Below are positions 16,832 through 26,520 of a DNA stretch of 55,770 bases, in pieces. The translations under genes were made by a program, and so were the position numbers. This stretch comes from Methanosarcina sp. DH2 (lineage in GTDB: Archaea; Halobacteriota; Methanosarcinia; Methanosarcinales; Methanosarcinaceae). Every line of letters begins with the position of its first letter. Position 1 is the first letter of the stretch. The notes under the pieces are model-generated. The model was not told the DNA's origin, ran no database searches, and saw nothing but the letters and a program-made list of their open reading frames with translations. The DNA is taken from positions 116,296-172,065 of the forward strand of contig NZ_WJBI01000015.1 in the NCBI RefSeq assembly GCF_020804225.1. Reading direction: 5' to 3'.

Positions 16832-17563
16832 ATGTCTAGCAACAGAAAATCCAGTGTTAAATCAGTCATTCAAATAATTTATGATTATCTCTTTAATTCA
16901 TACGGCCCTCAGGGCTGGTGGCCTCTGACAGAACTTCACTACATAGACGGGACAAACCCTACAAAAACAGGATCTGTCCGGGGGTATCATCCCGGAGACT
17001 ACACCTATCCACATACAGATAGTCAGCAGTTTGAAATCATCTGCGGAGCCCTGCTTACGCAGAACACGAGCTGGCAGCAGGTTGAAAGAGCTCTCATCAA
17101 CCTCCGGCAAACAAACTCCCTTTCTCCGGAGTCAATCCTTTCCATTGACCCGGAAGCCTTAAAAGAATTTATAAAGCCTGCAGGCTATTATAACCAGAAA
17201 GCAGCACGCCTCAAAACCCTTGCAGAATGGTTTCTGGAGTTGAAAAGCAGAATACCTCAGAGAGAAGAACTGCTCTCGCTAAAAGGTATAGGTCCCGAGA
17301 CTGCAGACTCGATTCTGCTTTATGCCTTTAAGCAGCCTTCATTTGTGGTTGACACATACACAAGAAGAGTCGTAAGCAATCTCGGTCTGGCTGATGAAAA
17401 AGCAAAATATTCTGAAATCAAGGAATTGTTTGAAGAGAATCTGCCGAAAGATCTGGTCATCTATCAGGAATATCATGCTCTTCTTGTGGAACATGCAAAG
17501 AGGTATTATCAAAAGAAGATTAACTATTCTAAGTGTCCGCTTCTAAGAAGCTTTCTGGACTGA
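16832..17563 (+). CDS. HhH-GPD DNA glycosylase, endonuclease III-related
   Basis: 243 residues. The HhH motif LLSLKGIGPETADSILLYA (about 150-168) and the catalytic Asp in FVVDTYTRRV (about 176-185) are intact, as is the substrate-flipping TQNTSWQQVERAL segment. The Lys of bifunctional endonuclease III is replaced by Glu in GPETA, so it should be a monofunctional glycosylase without beta-lyase activity. The C-terminal four-cysteine iron-sulfur loop is absent; only one Cys remains near the end. This fits the group annotated as endonuclease III domain proteins in archaea. Base-excision substrate unknown. Confidence 0.88.
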   Translation: MSSNRKSSVKSVIQIIYDYLFNSYGPQGWWPLTELHYIDGTNPTKTGSVRGYHPGDYTYPHTDSQQFEIICGALLTQNTSWQQVERALINLRQTNSLSPESILSIDPEALKEFIKPAGYYNQKAARLKTLAEWFLELKSRIPQREELLSLKGIGPETADSILLYAFKQPSFVVDTYTRRVVSNLGLADEKAKYSEIKELFEENLPKDLVIYQEYHALLVEHAKRYYQKKINYSKCPLLRSFLD

Positions 17564-17795
17564 AATTGCCGGTTTGAACCGTACAGGGTGAAAATTGTGG
17601 CCGTACGAACTGAAAATTCGTAGATTAAAAGGTTTTTAAGGGGAAGAAGTAGCTACTTGCGAAACTTCGGATGAAGTTCTCGCTGTATTATGTTTCTTAG
17701 CCCGACTTAAATACTGGTTTACGTGATCAAATTCTGGGCATTCAAATGTCCTTCCGTAATTGAATACTTGATCTAATCCAGAATTTCGTTACGCA

Positions 17796-17930
17796 TTGGT
17801 TGTGCTTTGGTTGTGCTTTGGTTGTGCTTTGGTTGTGCTTTGGTTGTGCTTTGGTTGTGCTTTGGTTGTGCTTTGGTTGTGCTTTGGTTGTGCTTTGGTT
17901 GTGCTTTGGTTGTGCTTTGGTTGTACTTTC
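17796..17930. repeat. 11-bp tandem repeat array
   Basis: About twelve nearly perfect copies of GGTTGTGCTTT run head to tail, ending with one variant (GGTTGTACTTT). The long frames across it are repeat artefacts. Copy number is likely to vary between strains. The preceding stretch 17564-17795 has an inverted repeat (AAATTCTGG...CCAGAATTT) and no gene. Confidence 0.95.
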
Positions 17931-17958
17931 CTGTTTTTTCCCGAGAGGGGCAGCATCC

Positions 17959-18171
17959 TTATAAGAGCTTTATTCCATACCAGTCGGAAAGTTCTGCATC
18001 AAGGACCCCTTCATGGACCATCTTCTCGATCTCGTTTTCGACCTGTCCGTAAGTGAACTTATAGTCATATGAGATCGCTGAGATTACATCCGGGCTATGA
18101 CAGAACCTGTCTGGAAATGCCTTATTGAATATTGTCACGTTCTCGATAATTAAGTTTCTAAGTTTTTCCAT
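17959..18171 (-). CDS. Small conserved-looking hypothetical protein
   Basis: 70 residues, soluble and acidic: helical segments around IENVTIFNKAFPDRFCHSPDVISAISYDYKF and QVENEIEKMVHEGVLDAELS. The second half resembles a winged-helix fragment in which YKFTYGQVENEIEKMVHEGVL could be a recognition helix and wing. The ATG is preceded by GGTGAT at a good distance. Codon use and start signal make this a real gene. No function can be named. Confidence 0.65.
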   Translation of the reverse strand: MEKLRNLIIENVTIFNKAFPDRFCHSPDVISAISYDYKFTYGQVENEIEKMVHEGVLDAELSDWYGIKLL

Positions 18172-18684
18172 TTTATATCACCTTTTTTATTTTTAATTTA
18201 TGGTTTATTCTTATTTTCATTTGTTTTCGGTTTCTCTTAGACATAATATAGTTTGTATGGCTCATATAAATAGATTATCCAAGTAGTCACTATATATCAT
18301 AGTGATCTATATATTTCTAAAACTCACATCATTGAGAATATTTTTGACTAATATAAAATTACTCACTCCGAATAATTACCCAGTTTACTTATATAAATTT
18401 TGTGTTCAGTCTGAGAAAAAGTGTAAGGATTGAACACCAGAGGAAGTAATTTATTAGAGTAAAAGTATATTATAATGCAATAGGAGCAAGAAAACAAACA
18501 ATAGCTACAAGAAAACAAACAATAGCTACAAGAACTTTTGTTCTAAACCTCTACCCGAGAAGAAATCTTAGGTCGTAGAGACGATTATTCAAAAATTTAT
18601 AAATGCTGGCGGATTTCTGGTCTGCGAATATTAATTTCTGACTGAGGGCTTTTAGAGGGGTAGACTCCTGGGGGAAGGAGCATA
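18172..18684. other. Divergent promoter region with 21-bp duplication
   Basis: An AT-rich gap between divergently transcribed genes, so it must hold promoters in both directions. A 21-bp unit (ACAAGAAAACAAACAATAGCT) occurs twice in tandem at about 18486-18527. No gene was seen. Confidence 0.5.
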
Positions 18685-20697
18685 GTGAATCAACTGGTGT
18701 TTCAAAATCCAAATCCTATTCTTCGGGCCGGGGCTGATGGGAGGGTCATCTATTCAAACACAGCAGGTGAGGCCCTGTTGCGCAGGTGGGATATTAAAGT
18801 AGGGGAGAAACTTCCTCATTCAGTAGAGGCTCTTATTAAAAGAGTTGTTTCCAGGACCGATCCGGAAAGAACAGAAGTTAAAGTGGGAAAAAAAGTGTAT
18901 TTCATAGCTTTTTATCCCGTGCCCGGGAAGGAGTATGTAAACATCTACGGGTCTGACATAAGCGGGCAAAAAAAGCTGGGAGAAAAACTCCGTATCAAAG
19001 AAAAGCAGTATAACGCTCTTTATACACTCGGGAGAATGGCCCTCAAATGTGAAAGTCTTCAGGCTTTTATGGATGAAAGTGTAAGGCTGATCGCTAAAAC
19101 CCTGGACCTTGAGTTTTGCAAAATCCTTGAACTCACACCTGACGGAAATTTCCTGCTCAGAGCAGGTACCGGCTGGAAACCCGGTTTTGTAGGAAAAGCA
19201 GTGGTAGAAGGAGGTAAATGGTCTCAGGCAGGATATACAGTGTTTTCAAAGGTGCCTGTAATAGTAAGAAATTTTGCAGAAGAAAACCGTTTTGAAGCCC
19301 CGGAAATCCTGAGAGAGCACGATATTGCAAGCGGGATTAGCGTCACTATAGGGGATGTAGAAAAACCATTCGGAGTGCTTGGCGCTCATTCTACAAAGAA
19401 AAGGAAATTTACCGCGGATGAAACCTACTTTTTAAATTCTGTTGCTTTTGTGATTGCGGAAGTTATTGAGCGCAGGCAGGCGGAAGAAGAGTTACGTCAG
19501 TACAAGGAACACCTGGAAGAGCTTGTTAATGAAAGGACTTCTGAGCTTACAAAAATAAATGAACAATTGTTCAGTGAAGTTTCGACCCGCAAACAGGTGG
19601 AAAAAGACCTTCAAAATAGCGTATACTTCCTTGAGACATTCCTTGATGCCATACCCTCTCCTGTGTTTTACAGAAACCTTGAAGGTATCTACCAGGGCTG
19701 CAATGAGATGTTTGCCAGACAGGTCCTCGGCCTTCCGAAAGAAAAAATAATAGGGCACTCCATGTACGAATTCAAGGGACAGTACTCTAAAGAGACGCTC
19801 AATAAATCCGTATATTATGACAATATACTTCTGAAAGAAGGCAAAAGCCTGCCTCACGAATTGAAAATAAAATGTGCAATAGATGGAGAGTTAAGGGATT
19901 TCCTTGCCCACAAAGCTATTTACAGTGATGTATCCGGGGAAATAATCGGGATTGTAGGCGTAATGCTTGATATTACGGAACGCAAAAAGGCAGAGCAGGC
20001 CCTTTTAAAAACTGAGGAAATCAGGAAAAAAGAGATCCACCACAGGATTAAAAACAACCTTCAGGTAATCTCATCCCTGCTCAGCCTCCAGGCCGAGCAT
20101 TTCAGTGATAAAAAAGTAAAGGAATCCTTCCATGATAGCCAGAACAGGGTTATATCGATGTCCCTCATTCATGAAGAGCTTTATAAGACCGGACAGAACG
20201 GAGATGTAGAGACCTTTGATTTTAAAGCCTACATCCAGAAACTGGCAAATGAGCTCTTCCGGTCATATATGATAGGAAATGAAGGTATCCACTTAAAGCT
20301 TGATATGGAAAGCGCATTCCTTGGGATGGATACCGGAATTCCTCTGGGGATCATTATCAATGAACTTGTGTCTAATTCTTTAAAGCATGCTTTTCCTGCT
20401 GGAAGAGGCGGGGAAATACAGATTAAACTCCACCGTACAGGTATTATCAGTCAAAATCAGGACAATAACCGGCACCCTGAAAGTTGTGAGGTCTCTGAGT
20501 TCTTACTGACAGTTTCGGATAATGGAATCGGTCTTCCTGAATATATTGATTTCAGACGTACCTCCTCTCTCGGCCTTCAACTTGTAAATATTCTTGTAGA
20601 CCAGATCGATGGTAGTATCGAACTTAAAGGAGGAAAAGGGACCGAATTCAGGATAAATTTCATGGAAGAAACCTGTCTTGAAGAGAAAAGTGGATGA
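18685..20697 (+). CDS. Sensor histidine kinase (PAS-GAF-PAS-HisKA_2-HATPase)
   Basis: 670 residues, soluble. A short PAS-like domain (about 5-95), a GAF domain (about 110-265), a coiled coil (about 265-310), a second PAS domain with PAC (about 312-435, ending GVMLDITERKKAEQ), then the HisKA_2-type phosphoacceptor KEIHHRIKNNLQVISSLLSLQ (about 448-468) and a HATPase_c domain with the N box IINELVSNSLKHAF and G box SDNGIGLP. This is the HWE/HisKA_2 type common in Methanosarcina. No response regulator is adjacent. It starts at GTG 18685 with GGAAGGAG upstream. Confidence 0.95.
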   Translation: MNQLVFQNPNPILRAGADGRVIYSNTAGEALLRRWDIKVGEKLPHSVEALIKRVVSRTDPERTEVKVGKKVYFIAFYPVPGKEYVNIYGSDISGQKKLGEKLRIKEKQYNALYTLGRMALKCESLQAFMDESVRLIAKTLDLEFCKILELTPDGNFLLRAGTGWKPGFVGKAVVEGGKWSQAGYTVFSKVPVIVRNFAEENRFEAPEILREHDIASGISVTIGDVEKPFGVLGAHSTKKRKFTADETYFLNSVAFVIAEVIERRQAEEELRQYKEHLEELVNERTSELTKINEQLFSEVSTRKQVEKDLQNSVYFLETFLDAIPSPVFYRNLEGIYQGCNEMFARQVLGLPKEKIIGHSMYEFKGQYSKETLNKSVYYDNILLKEGKSLPHELKIKCAIDGELRDFLAHKAIYSDVSGEIIGIVGVMLDITERKKAEQALLKTEEIRKKEIHHRIKNNLQVISSLLSLQAEHFSDKKVKESFHDSQNRVISMSLIHEELYKTGQNGDVETFDFKAYIQKLANELFRSYMIGNEGIHLKLDMESAFLGMDTGIPLGIIINELVSNSLKHAFPAGRGGEIQIKLHRTGIISQNQDNNRHPESCEVSEFLLTVSDNGIGLPEYIDFRRTSSLGLQLVNILVDQIDGSIELKGGKGTEFRINFMEETCLEEKSG

Positions 20698-20711
20698 TGT
20701 TGGATTATTTA

Positions 20712-20772
20712 TAAACCAATGAAGTGAACCAATGGAATAAACCAATGAAATAAACCAATGAAATAAACCGAT
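20712..20772. repeat. 14-bp tandem repeat after the kinase gene
   Basis: Four imperfect copies of AAACCAATGAAATA lie in the short gap between the kinase stop and the lipoprotein gene. No function is evident. Confidence 0.8.
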
Positions 20773-20813
20773 AAAATTAATCGGTACAGGCTAATAAAAA
20801 CCGAGGTTAGAGA

Positions 20814-21749
20814 ATGGGGTCTCAGAAGGCTTTGAGCTTCAGTTTGCTTTGTGGCCTATCAGTTTTTCTGGCTGTGCTGCTGTCGGGCTGTGGGTGCATT
20901 GAGGTAGGAGAGCTTCAGGTTGAGTCCAGATCGGTTGAGCCGGCGGGAGCCGAATCTGCAGACCTGGAGTTTGATATGGCCAGTGGAAATATGGAAATCA
21001 GTGGAGGCACGGACAACCTGCTTGATGCCGAATTCCGGTACAATGTTGAAGACTGGAGACCGGAAATGGGATATGAAGTACGGGAAAAAACAGGCAGACT
21101 TACAATCAGGCAGCCTGAAGTACAGGGAGTTGCAGGAGGAAATCGAATCCGGAACGAATGGGACCTGCGTCTCAATCAGGAAATGCCGATAAACCTGAGT
21201 GCTGATCTTGAAAATGGAAACTCCGAGCTTTCCCTTGGCAGCTCTTTGCTTAATACACTTGCTCTCAACACTAATAACGGAAATATGCAGGCAGAACTTA
21301 CAGGTAACCAGTCCCTGCTAAAAAAGGTGAATTTGATGCATTCCAATGGCAATGTCCTGCTAACTCTCTCAGGAGACTACCCCTCTCTATCAGGCATAAC
21401 AATAGAGTCAGCCAATGGGAATATTCAGTCAGAGCTTTCAGGCAGCTACTCTTCCCTGGATCATGTGAGAATCAAACTGAACAACGGAAACATCCTTGCA
21501 GACCTCACAGGTAACTGGAGCCAGAACTCCAGTATAGAAGTGCTGGTGAATACCGGTGAAATAACCCTGCTCCTGCCCGGAAACACAGGGGTTTATGTTG
21601 AAGCCGCTACGCCTGTCGCTGTAGAAGCTGCAGGTTTCAGGCAGGAAGGAGATGCTTACGTCAACGACGCGTATGGAGAATCAGAAGTAACCTTAAACAT
21701 AAGTGCCTCATCAAGCATAGGAAGTATTAAACTGCAGCTGGCAGATTAA
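20814..21749 (+). CDS. Toast-rack/DUF4097-like adhesin-fold lipoprotein
   Basis: 311 residues. A signal peptide with lipobox LLSGC (Cys near residue 26) marks an exported lipid-anchored protein. Residues about 35-105 match the toast_rack_N pattern (ESADLEFDMASGNMEISGG...LTIRQPEV). The rest is a right-handed beta-helix-like repeat built on SNGN/NNGN turns with a period of about 23-25 residues (NLSADLENGNSELSL, LNTNNGNMQAELTG, MHSNGNVLLTLSG, ESANGNIQSELSG, KLNNGNILADLTG). Bacterial relatives occur with membrane-stress systems. ATG follows GAGGT. Function unknown. Confidence 0.82.
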   Translation: MGSQKALSFSLLCGLSVFLAVLLSGCGCIEVGELQVESRSVEPAGAESADLEFDMASGNMEISGGTDNLLDAEFRYNVEDWRPEMGYEVREKTGRLTIRQPEVQGVAGGNRIRNEWDLRLNQEMPINLSADLENGNSELSLGSSLLNTLALNTNNGNMQAELTGNQSLLKKVNLMHSNGNVLLTLSGDYPSLSGITIESANGNIQSELSGSYSSLDHVRIKLNNGNILADLTGNWSQNSSIEVLVNTGEITLLLPGNTGVYVEAATPVAVEAAGFRQEGDAYVNDAYGESEVTLNISASSSIGSIKLQLAD

Positions 21750-21957
21750 AAGCCTCCAAGACCACAAGCGAAAATGATCATAAAATTATAAAACCGGCAT
21801 TTTTCAGGAAATTGACTGGCGCCAATTAAAAGTCATTGCAGATTATAAGCAGAACCACGCAGCAAAAACAGACAAAATAAGCAGGAAAATAGATAAATTA
21901 GCCTGTGAACGGCTAAATCAGCCCGCGAAAGTCGAGGGCGGCAGGAGGGCATAAAAC

Positions 21958-22767
21958 ATGGTATTTGTTACCAAATCTGTTGAGCTTCCCAACAGGGTCG
22001 TGCTTCCATATGTTGAGCAGGGAGACATATCGGGCGTTCCCGTATTGTTTTTGCATGCCGTTGCAGACTCATGGCGTTCCTTCGAACGCTTGCTGCTTAA
22101 CCTGCCCGAATCTATACATGCCATATCTCTGACGCAAAGGGGCCATGGTGATGCAAGCCGCCCTGAAGCGGGCTATCAACCACATGATTTTGCGGCTGAC
22201 CTTCTGGCTTTTATGGACGTACTTCAGCTTGAAGCAGCCGTGGTCGTGGGGGGTTCCAGCGGAGGCATTATCGCCCGGCGCTTTGCAATCGACCATCCCG
22301 ACCGCACCCTCGGGCTTGTGCTTCTGGGATCTCCTTTCACCCTGAAAGACAAAACGGTCCTGCAGGAGCTGTGGGACTCTACAATATCGAAAATGACAGA
22401 ACCTGTTGACCCGCGGATTGCACGTGAATTTGTAGAGGATACACTTGCTCAGCCATTGCCGCAGGCATTTTTAGAAACGCTGGTGCAGGAAAGCCAGAAG
22501 GTCCCTGCACGTGTATGGAAAGCGACATTCGAAGGTCTCCTGGAAGATGATTCTTCTGGAGAGCTCGATAAGATAAAGGTTCCCACCCTGGTTATCTGGG
22601 GAGATCATGATGCATTCTTACCCCTGAGCGACCAGGAAACCCTAAAAGAAGCAATCCCAGGCTCACAATTCATTGTATATCCCGGTGCCGGACACGCATT
22701 CTACTGGGAAGATCCCGCTCGCGTTGCATCCTACCTTGTGGCATTCATCGAAGAGATCACCGATTGA
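21958..22767 (+). CDS. Alpha/beta hydrolase
   Basis: 269 residues, the usual size. The nucleophile elbow is GGSSGG (about residues 97-102, the first of the two Ser being the nucleophile), the acid is in VIWGDHDAFLPL and the His in PGAGHAFYWEDP; the oxyanion segment LFLHAVADSWRSF replaces the more common HG motif. It resembles lactonase, haloperoxidase or esterase-like members; the substrate cannot be told. The gene stands alone, with GGAGG before the ATG. Confidence 0.88.
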   Translation: MVFVTKSVELPNRVVLPYVEQGDISGVPVLFLHAVADSWRSFERLLLNLPESIHAISLTQRGHGDASRPEAGYQPHDFAADLLAFMDVLQLEAAVVVGGSSGGIIARRFAIDHPDRTLGLVLLGSPFTLKDKTVLQELWDSTISKMTEPVDPRIAREFVEDTLAQPLPQAFLETLVQESQKVPARVWKATFEGLLEDDSSGELDKIKVPTLVIWGDHDAFLPLSDQETLKEAIPGSQFIVYPGAGHAFYWEDPARVASYLVAFIEEITD

Positions 22768-23045
22768 TTGTAAATGTATGGAAGGCAGTTACTGTCCCTT
22801 TATATTTTATATTTCTTAAAATCCCTCTGAATCCCTGAGCAATAAAAATCCCTTCTTTCTTTTTAAACTCTCTATTAACCTTATTTAACTCTCAATCTTA
22901 TTTAACTCTCTATTAAGGAATAAAGAAGATACAATTTCATGATTTTTGTTCTCGGTATTGTCTTCAGCAATGGTTATGAAGTCATTCCCAAAGTGAATAT
23001 TTGAAATTATATTTTTACCATTCCTAAGTTTTATTCACCCTCTAT

Positions 23046-23690
23046 TTACTCTCTATTAAGAAGATTCTTAGATGTCCCGCTCGACTCCAGTATCTTAACC
23101 GCTTCAGCAAGATCTTCAGCTATCATCACTCTTTTTGATTTCTCAATCAGGTAATTCTGTCCAGTCTGCAAATATGAAGGAAAAACCCGCTTTCCCTCAT
23201 AATAAAACTGATCCTTTCTTATTTTGTATGTAGAACCAGCAGGAATCGTATTTTTACCGTTCCGCCTCTTGCTGATGTAGTTGAAAGCCTTTATTGCAAC
23301 ATCCCCCATTAACAAATAAACCTCAATATTCGGAAAGAGAGAAAGCTCATTCTCCAGTACAAAAGAGCAATTTTTAATCGTTGCAGCTGAAATCCCATAC
23401 TGAGTTTTTGGGCATTTTACCGCAGTCGTCAGGTAGAATCCGAGATCAAGGATCTCCTGTATGCTGCTTACAGAAATTCCAGCGTCATTAAACGCCTGTA
23501 AGGTTGTTTTCAAGAAAAACGGTTCTCCTGAAGCATAAAAATAGTCATGAGAGTTTTCAGGAGGAGCTTCAGAAATCATAATTACTTTAACTTTTCCAGG
23601 ATCGATTTCCACAGCAGGCGCGAGACACCCGCTTTTATTGATATCGGAACAGGTAAAATCTTTACATTCAATATTTTCAGCAGGTTTCAT
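23046..23690 (-). CDS. Uracil-DNA glycosylase superfamily protein
   Basis: About 214 residues. The segment MISEAPPENSHDYFYASGEPFF corresponds to motif A of family 4/5-like UDGs (GEAPG...G-PF), TTAVKCPKT to the conserved region after it, and FPSYLQTGQ to the motif B site, although the usual His of HPS is absent. It also lacks the N-terminal four-cysteine cluster arrangement typical of family 4; only three Cys lie near residues 9-23. Activity on uracil is therefore uncertain. ATG 23690 has GAGGTGA 8 bases upstream and is preferred over GTG 23702. Confidence 0.72.
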   Translation of the reverse strand: MKPAENIECKDFTCSDINKSGCLAPAVEIDPGKVKVIMISEAPPENSHDYFYASGEPFFLKTTLQAFNDAGISVSSIQEILDLGFYLTTAVKCPKTQYGISAATIKNCSFVLENELSLFPNIEVYLLMGDVAIKAFNYISKRRNGKNTIPAGSTYKIRKDQFYYEGKRVFPSYLQTGQNYLIEKSKRVMIAEDLAEAVKILESSGTSKNLLNRE

Positions 23691-24023
23691 TTTTGGGTTC
23701 ACCTCGAGTTGACTCGCTGGTCACAGTGTAAGCTTTGCTTTCCTGCGGAATATCAAGCTGCTTTTAATCAGGTTTTCTTTGTGGGGCAGATTTGATGAAT
23801 AGAAAGCTGTAGCCTACGACAACATAAGGCATAAGAACCCCATGAAGCTCTGAGTTTGATATATTCCTTCAAGTGCAGGATATGCTCATGTAAACTAAAA
23901 TAATCTTTTAAGGTTACTTAATTTATTCGTGTATTTAAAGCTTCATTTAAAAAGCAACTAACAGGTAGCCGGTCAGAGCCCGGGGCTTTGGAGGCTGAAA
24001 ATAACCTGTCATTCCGGTTGATT

Positions 24024-24092
24024 AAAACAAACAGGACCAAAGAAACAAACAGGAGCGAAGAAACAAACAGGAGCGAAGAAACAAACAAAACA
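24024..24092. repeat. 18-bp tandem repeats in a gene-free gap
   Basis: Three to four copies of AAACAAACAGGAGCGAAG. Nearby, 24235-24325 has a degenerate direct repeat around CTCAGTTAAGTTACTACTTA. The whole gap 23703-24515 holds no gene I can support. Confidence 0.7.
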
Positions 24093-24515
24093 GAAGAACT
24101 GAGGCTGGTATAATTAATCCAGAACCAAAACAAAGGTAAATAGAGAAATATAGAAAACAGAAATCAAAGTAACAGAGATTAAAGTATTAGAAAAGAGGGT
24201 ATAAGTGACCCATAAGATCCGATCCACAATTCAATGTAGTTCTTTACTCAGTTAAGTTCTACTTATTTAAGTCACTACTCAGTTAAGTTACTACTTAGTC
24301 AAGTCATTACCTATTTAAGTTACATACCTTCTTCGTACGTCTTCTTCATAGATCTGGGACTGACCTTATGGATCAATTTATAATATGTTGTCAAGGTATA
24401 AAAAAATAGCGATAGAATACTTCTTTCTTTAGTAAGTAATAATTCCTGATATATAATCTGTATTTAAAAAACGATTGGCTAACCAGGAGTGGCTAGCCAG
24501 GTTATTAAGAAGGCG

Positions 24516-24866
24516 TTAGCACATTCCCAGGGCTTTAAGGAGTTTCCCTAAATCTGCCTTTGAGCTTTCGACAAAGACTCCCCTTGTTCCTGAGATCATA
24601 ACAGTCCAATCACCGCCGCTGTACATCCAGTTATTCTGAGGCACCCAGTTCATCTTGTAGAGCTTTGAGTAAGCGCTCGCCAGAGCATCAAACATCATAT
24701 TAACGGCTCCGCAGAACTTGGCGGTCATCTCTGCCATCTCCTTGGGCATCCCGTCCCTGGCTTTATAATCTACAAGCTTTCCTTCGGGACTGAAAATCCC
24801 AGCTGCCATTACCCCTTCAAACTTCAGGAGCTCATCTAACGATAGGTTGCATTCTTTTCCGTTCAT
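24516..24866 (-). CDS. DUF2173 family protein
   Basis: About 116 residues when started at ATG 24866, which has GGGGGGA upstream; an in-frame ATG at 24944 would add 26 poorly conserved residues. The sequence LSLDELLKFEGVMAAGIFSPEGKLVDYK, then AEMTAKFCGAVNMM, and finally YSGGDWTVMISGTRGVFVESSKADL follows the DUF2173 family closely. The fold is roadblock/profilin-like by analogy. Members occur in archaea and sulfur-metabolising bacteria; the role is unknown. Monocistronic. Confidence 0.82.
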   Translation of the reverse strand: MNGKECNLSLDELLKFEGVMAAGIFSPEGKLVDYKARDGMPKEMAEMTAKFCGAVNMMFDALASAYSKLYKMNWVPQNNWMYSGGDWTVMISGTRGVFVESSKADLGKLLKALGMC

Positions 24867-24944
24867 ATATTTCCCCCCAATAATTCCAGTATATACAGGT
24901 GAACTGCTCGCTAAATCTAAAGAGTTACAGGCTTCCTGCTTCAT

Positions 24945-25897
24945 TTTTCGAATTGCCTTTTACAAATCCACAGGCTCTTCTCTTTGCCTGTGCATAAGAT
25001 TAGTTTAGTAAGATAATAGCTCCTTTGTACCTGTTTTTTCTCATAAAGGAGTAGAAAAAGATTGACACAATATTATATAAATATATCAAATTAAAAAAAG
25101 AAAGTTAAAAACTTAAAAATCAGGCATTTCCATTTAATGAAAACCTGCTTAACACTGTTCTCAAAGTTAATTATAGACACTTTCAGGACTCTGTTTTGGA
25201 GAATATTGCATAATTAAAATCCAGTAAGGGCATTTTGGTAGTCTTAAAAACATACAGATTACTGAATACAAGCATTTGAATGACTGAAAAGAAGACTCAG
25301 ATAGCTGAGATAAGCCTTCAGCTGAGATAAGCCTTCAAAAAATGCAGGAATATGACTTGAAATCGGTTTACTGGAATTCAAAGATGGAAAAGAAATCCAA
25401 CTTATCCCAGTGTTCTAATTCAAAACTCTCATAAGGGATTTCATAGAGTTCAGGCATGTGAAAGGAGAAAAAGCAAACTGTCTTAAAAATGAAAAAATTA
25501 CCCGAAAAAACTGAGAATCAACAGGAGATTTGAGAGCAACAAGTGAAATTTATTTGCTATTTTGATAAATATATTTATACAGTGCAAGTATGTGTTTTTG
25601 GGGCTTTTTAGATTGAAGAGGTACAGTTTGAAAGAATAATAATAGATATAAATATAGGCAGATATTAAAGATACCCCCAATTAATTAGTTATAATTATAA
25701 ATAATTGATTGACTATACCAGCAGCATATGGGCGTATCCTGGCATAGACACCATAAATAATTTATATATTGAAAAATAATCAATTTAAAATATATGTTAA
25801 ACTCTTCCGTTGTAACGAAAAAGAATTTCCATGCTGGGCAGTCTTACCTGTGTTTTACATAAAAGACTCTATATAAAAGAAGGTTAGACTTTTCTTT
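24945..25897. other. Long gene-free AT-rich region
   Basis: No ORF here has a ribosome site and protein-like composition. A 17-bp direct repeat (AGCTGAGATAAGCCTTC) lies at about 25303-25337. Divergent promoters for the flanking genes must lie within; TTTATATATTG at about 25761 is a candidate TATA element for the rightward gene. Confidence 0.45.
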
Positions 25898-26365
25898 ATG
25901 CAGGAAGGAGAGGAAAAGGAACTCACAGCCTATTGCGGGCTTTACTGTGCTGACTGTATCCATTTTTGTAATAAACATAGTAAACTTGCGGGACAGTTAA
26001 AAGAGGCACTTGAGGATGCAGGCTTTCAGAGTTATGCCAGTGTAAAAAGTCCTTTTGGTTCGGAGTTCCAGCAGTATGATGCGTTTCTTACCGTGCTTGA
26101 AGCTCTTATAAATCACACCTGCTCTGAAGGTTGCAGAACCGCAGGAGGGTGCAGTGCAGTGCCCTGCCAGATAATTCAGTGCTGCAAGGAAAAAGGCTAC
26201 GAGGGATGCTGGGAATGCGGGGCTTTTGAAGCATGTGAGAAGTTTGAGTCCTTAAAACCCCGCTGTGAAGCTTCGGTAATGCATAACCTTAAGGAAATCA
26301 GGGAAAATGGTTTTGAAGGCTGGAGTAAGCGGCGCAGGCCTATTTATAACTGGCAGGAGGAGTGA
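25898..26365 (+). CDS. DUF3795 cysteine-rich protein
   Basis: 155 residues with 15-16 cysteines in clusters: AYCGLYCADCIHFC at the N-terminus, CSEGCRTAGGCSAVPCQIIQCCKEKGYEGCWECGAFEAC in the middle. This is the DUF3795 pattern, presumed to bind zinc or an iron-sulfur cluster. Many methanogens carry several copies. The C-terminal GFEGWSKRR stretch is also typical. No signal peptide, so it is cytoplasmic. Function unknown. Confidence 0.88.
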   Translation: MQEGEEKELTAYCGLYCADCIHFCNKHSKLAGQLKEALEDAGFQSYASVKSPFGSEFQQYDAFLTVLEALINHTCSEGCRTAGGCSAVPCQIIQCCKEKGYEGCWECGAFEACEKFESLKPRCEASVMHNLKEIRENGFEGWSKRRRPIYNWQEE

Positions 26366-26520
26366 ACGTAGGAAGAGCCAAACTGAGAAAGGGCCTGTTT
26401 GAGAAGGAATCAGAACTCAAACAAGCCCAAAAAAGTAATCATATTTAATGATCAACTGGCGTGACCTACAAATGAACTTGAATCCAACCCGAATCGGAGA
26501 AATATTTTGGAGGCACTTCT

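Noticed and set aside
17796-18056. Overlapping rightward ORFs of 81-86 residues
   Set aside because: They are created by the 11-bp tandem repeat and run over the end of the opposite-strand small gene; composition is a repeat of LWLCFGCA-type residues.
25498-25680. 60-residue leftward hydrophobic ORF
   Set aside because: Composition reflects local AT content; no start signal and no context.
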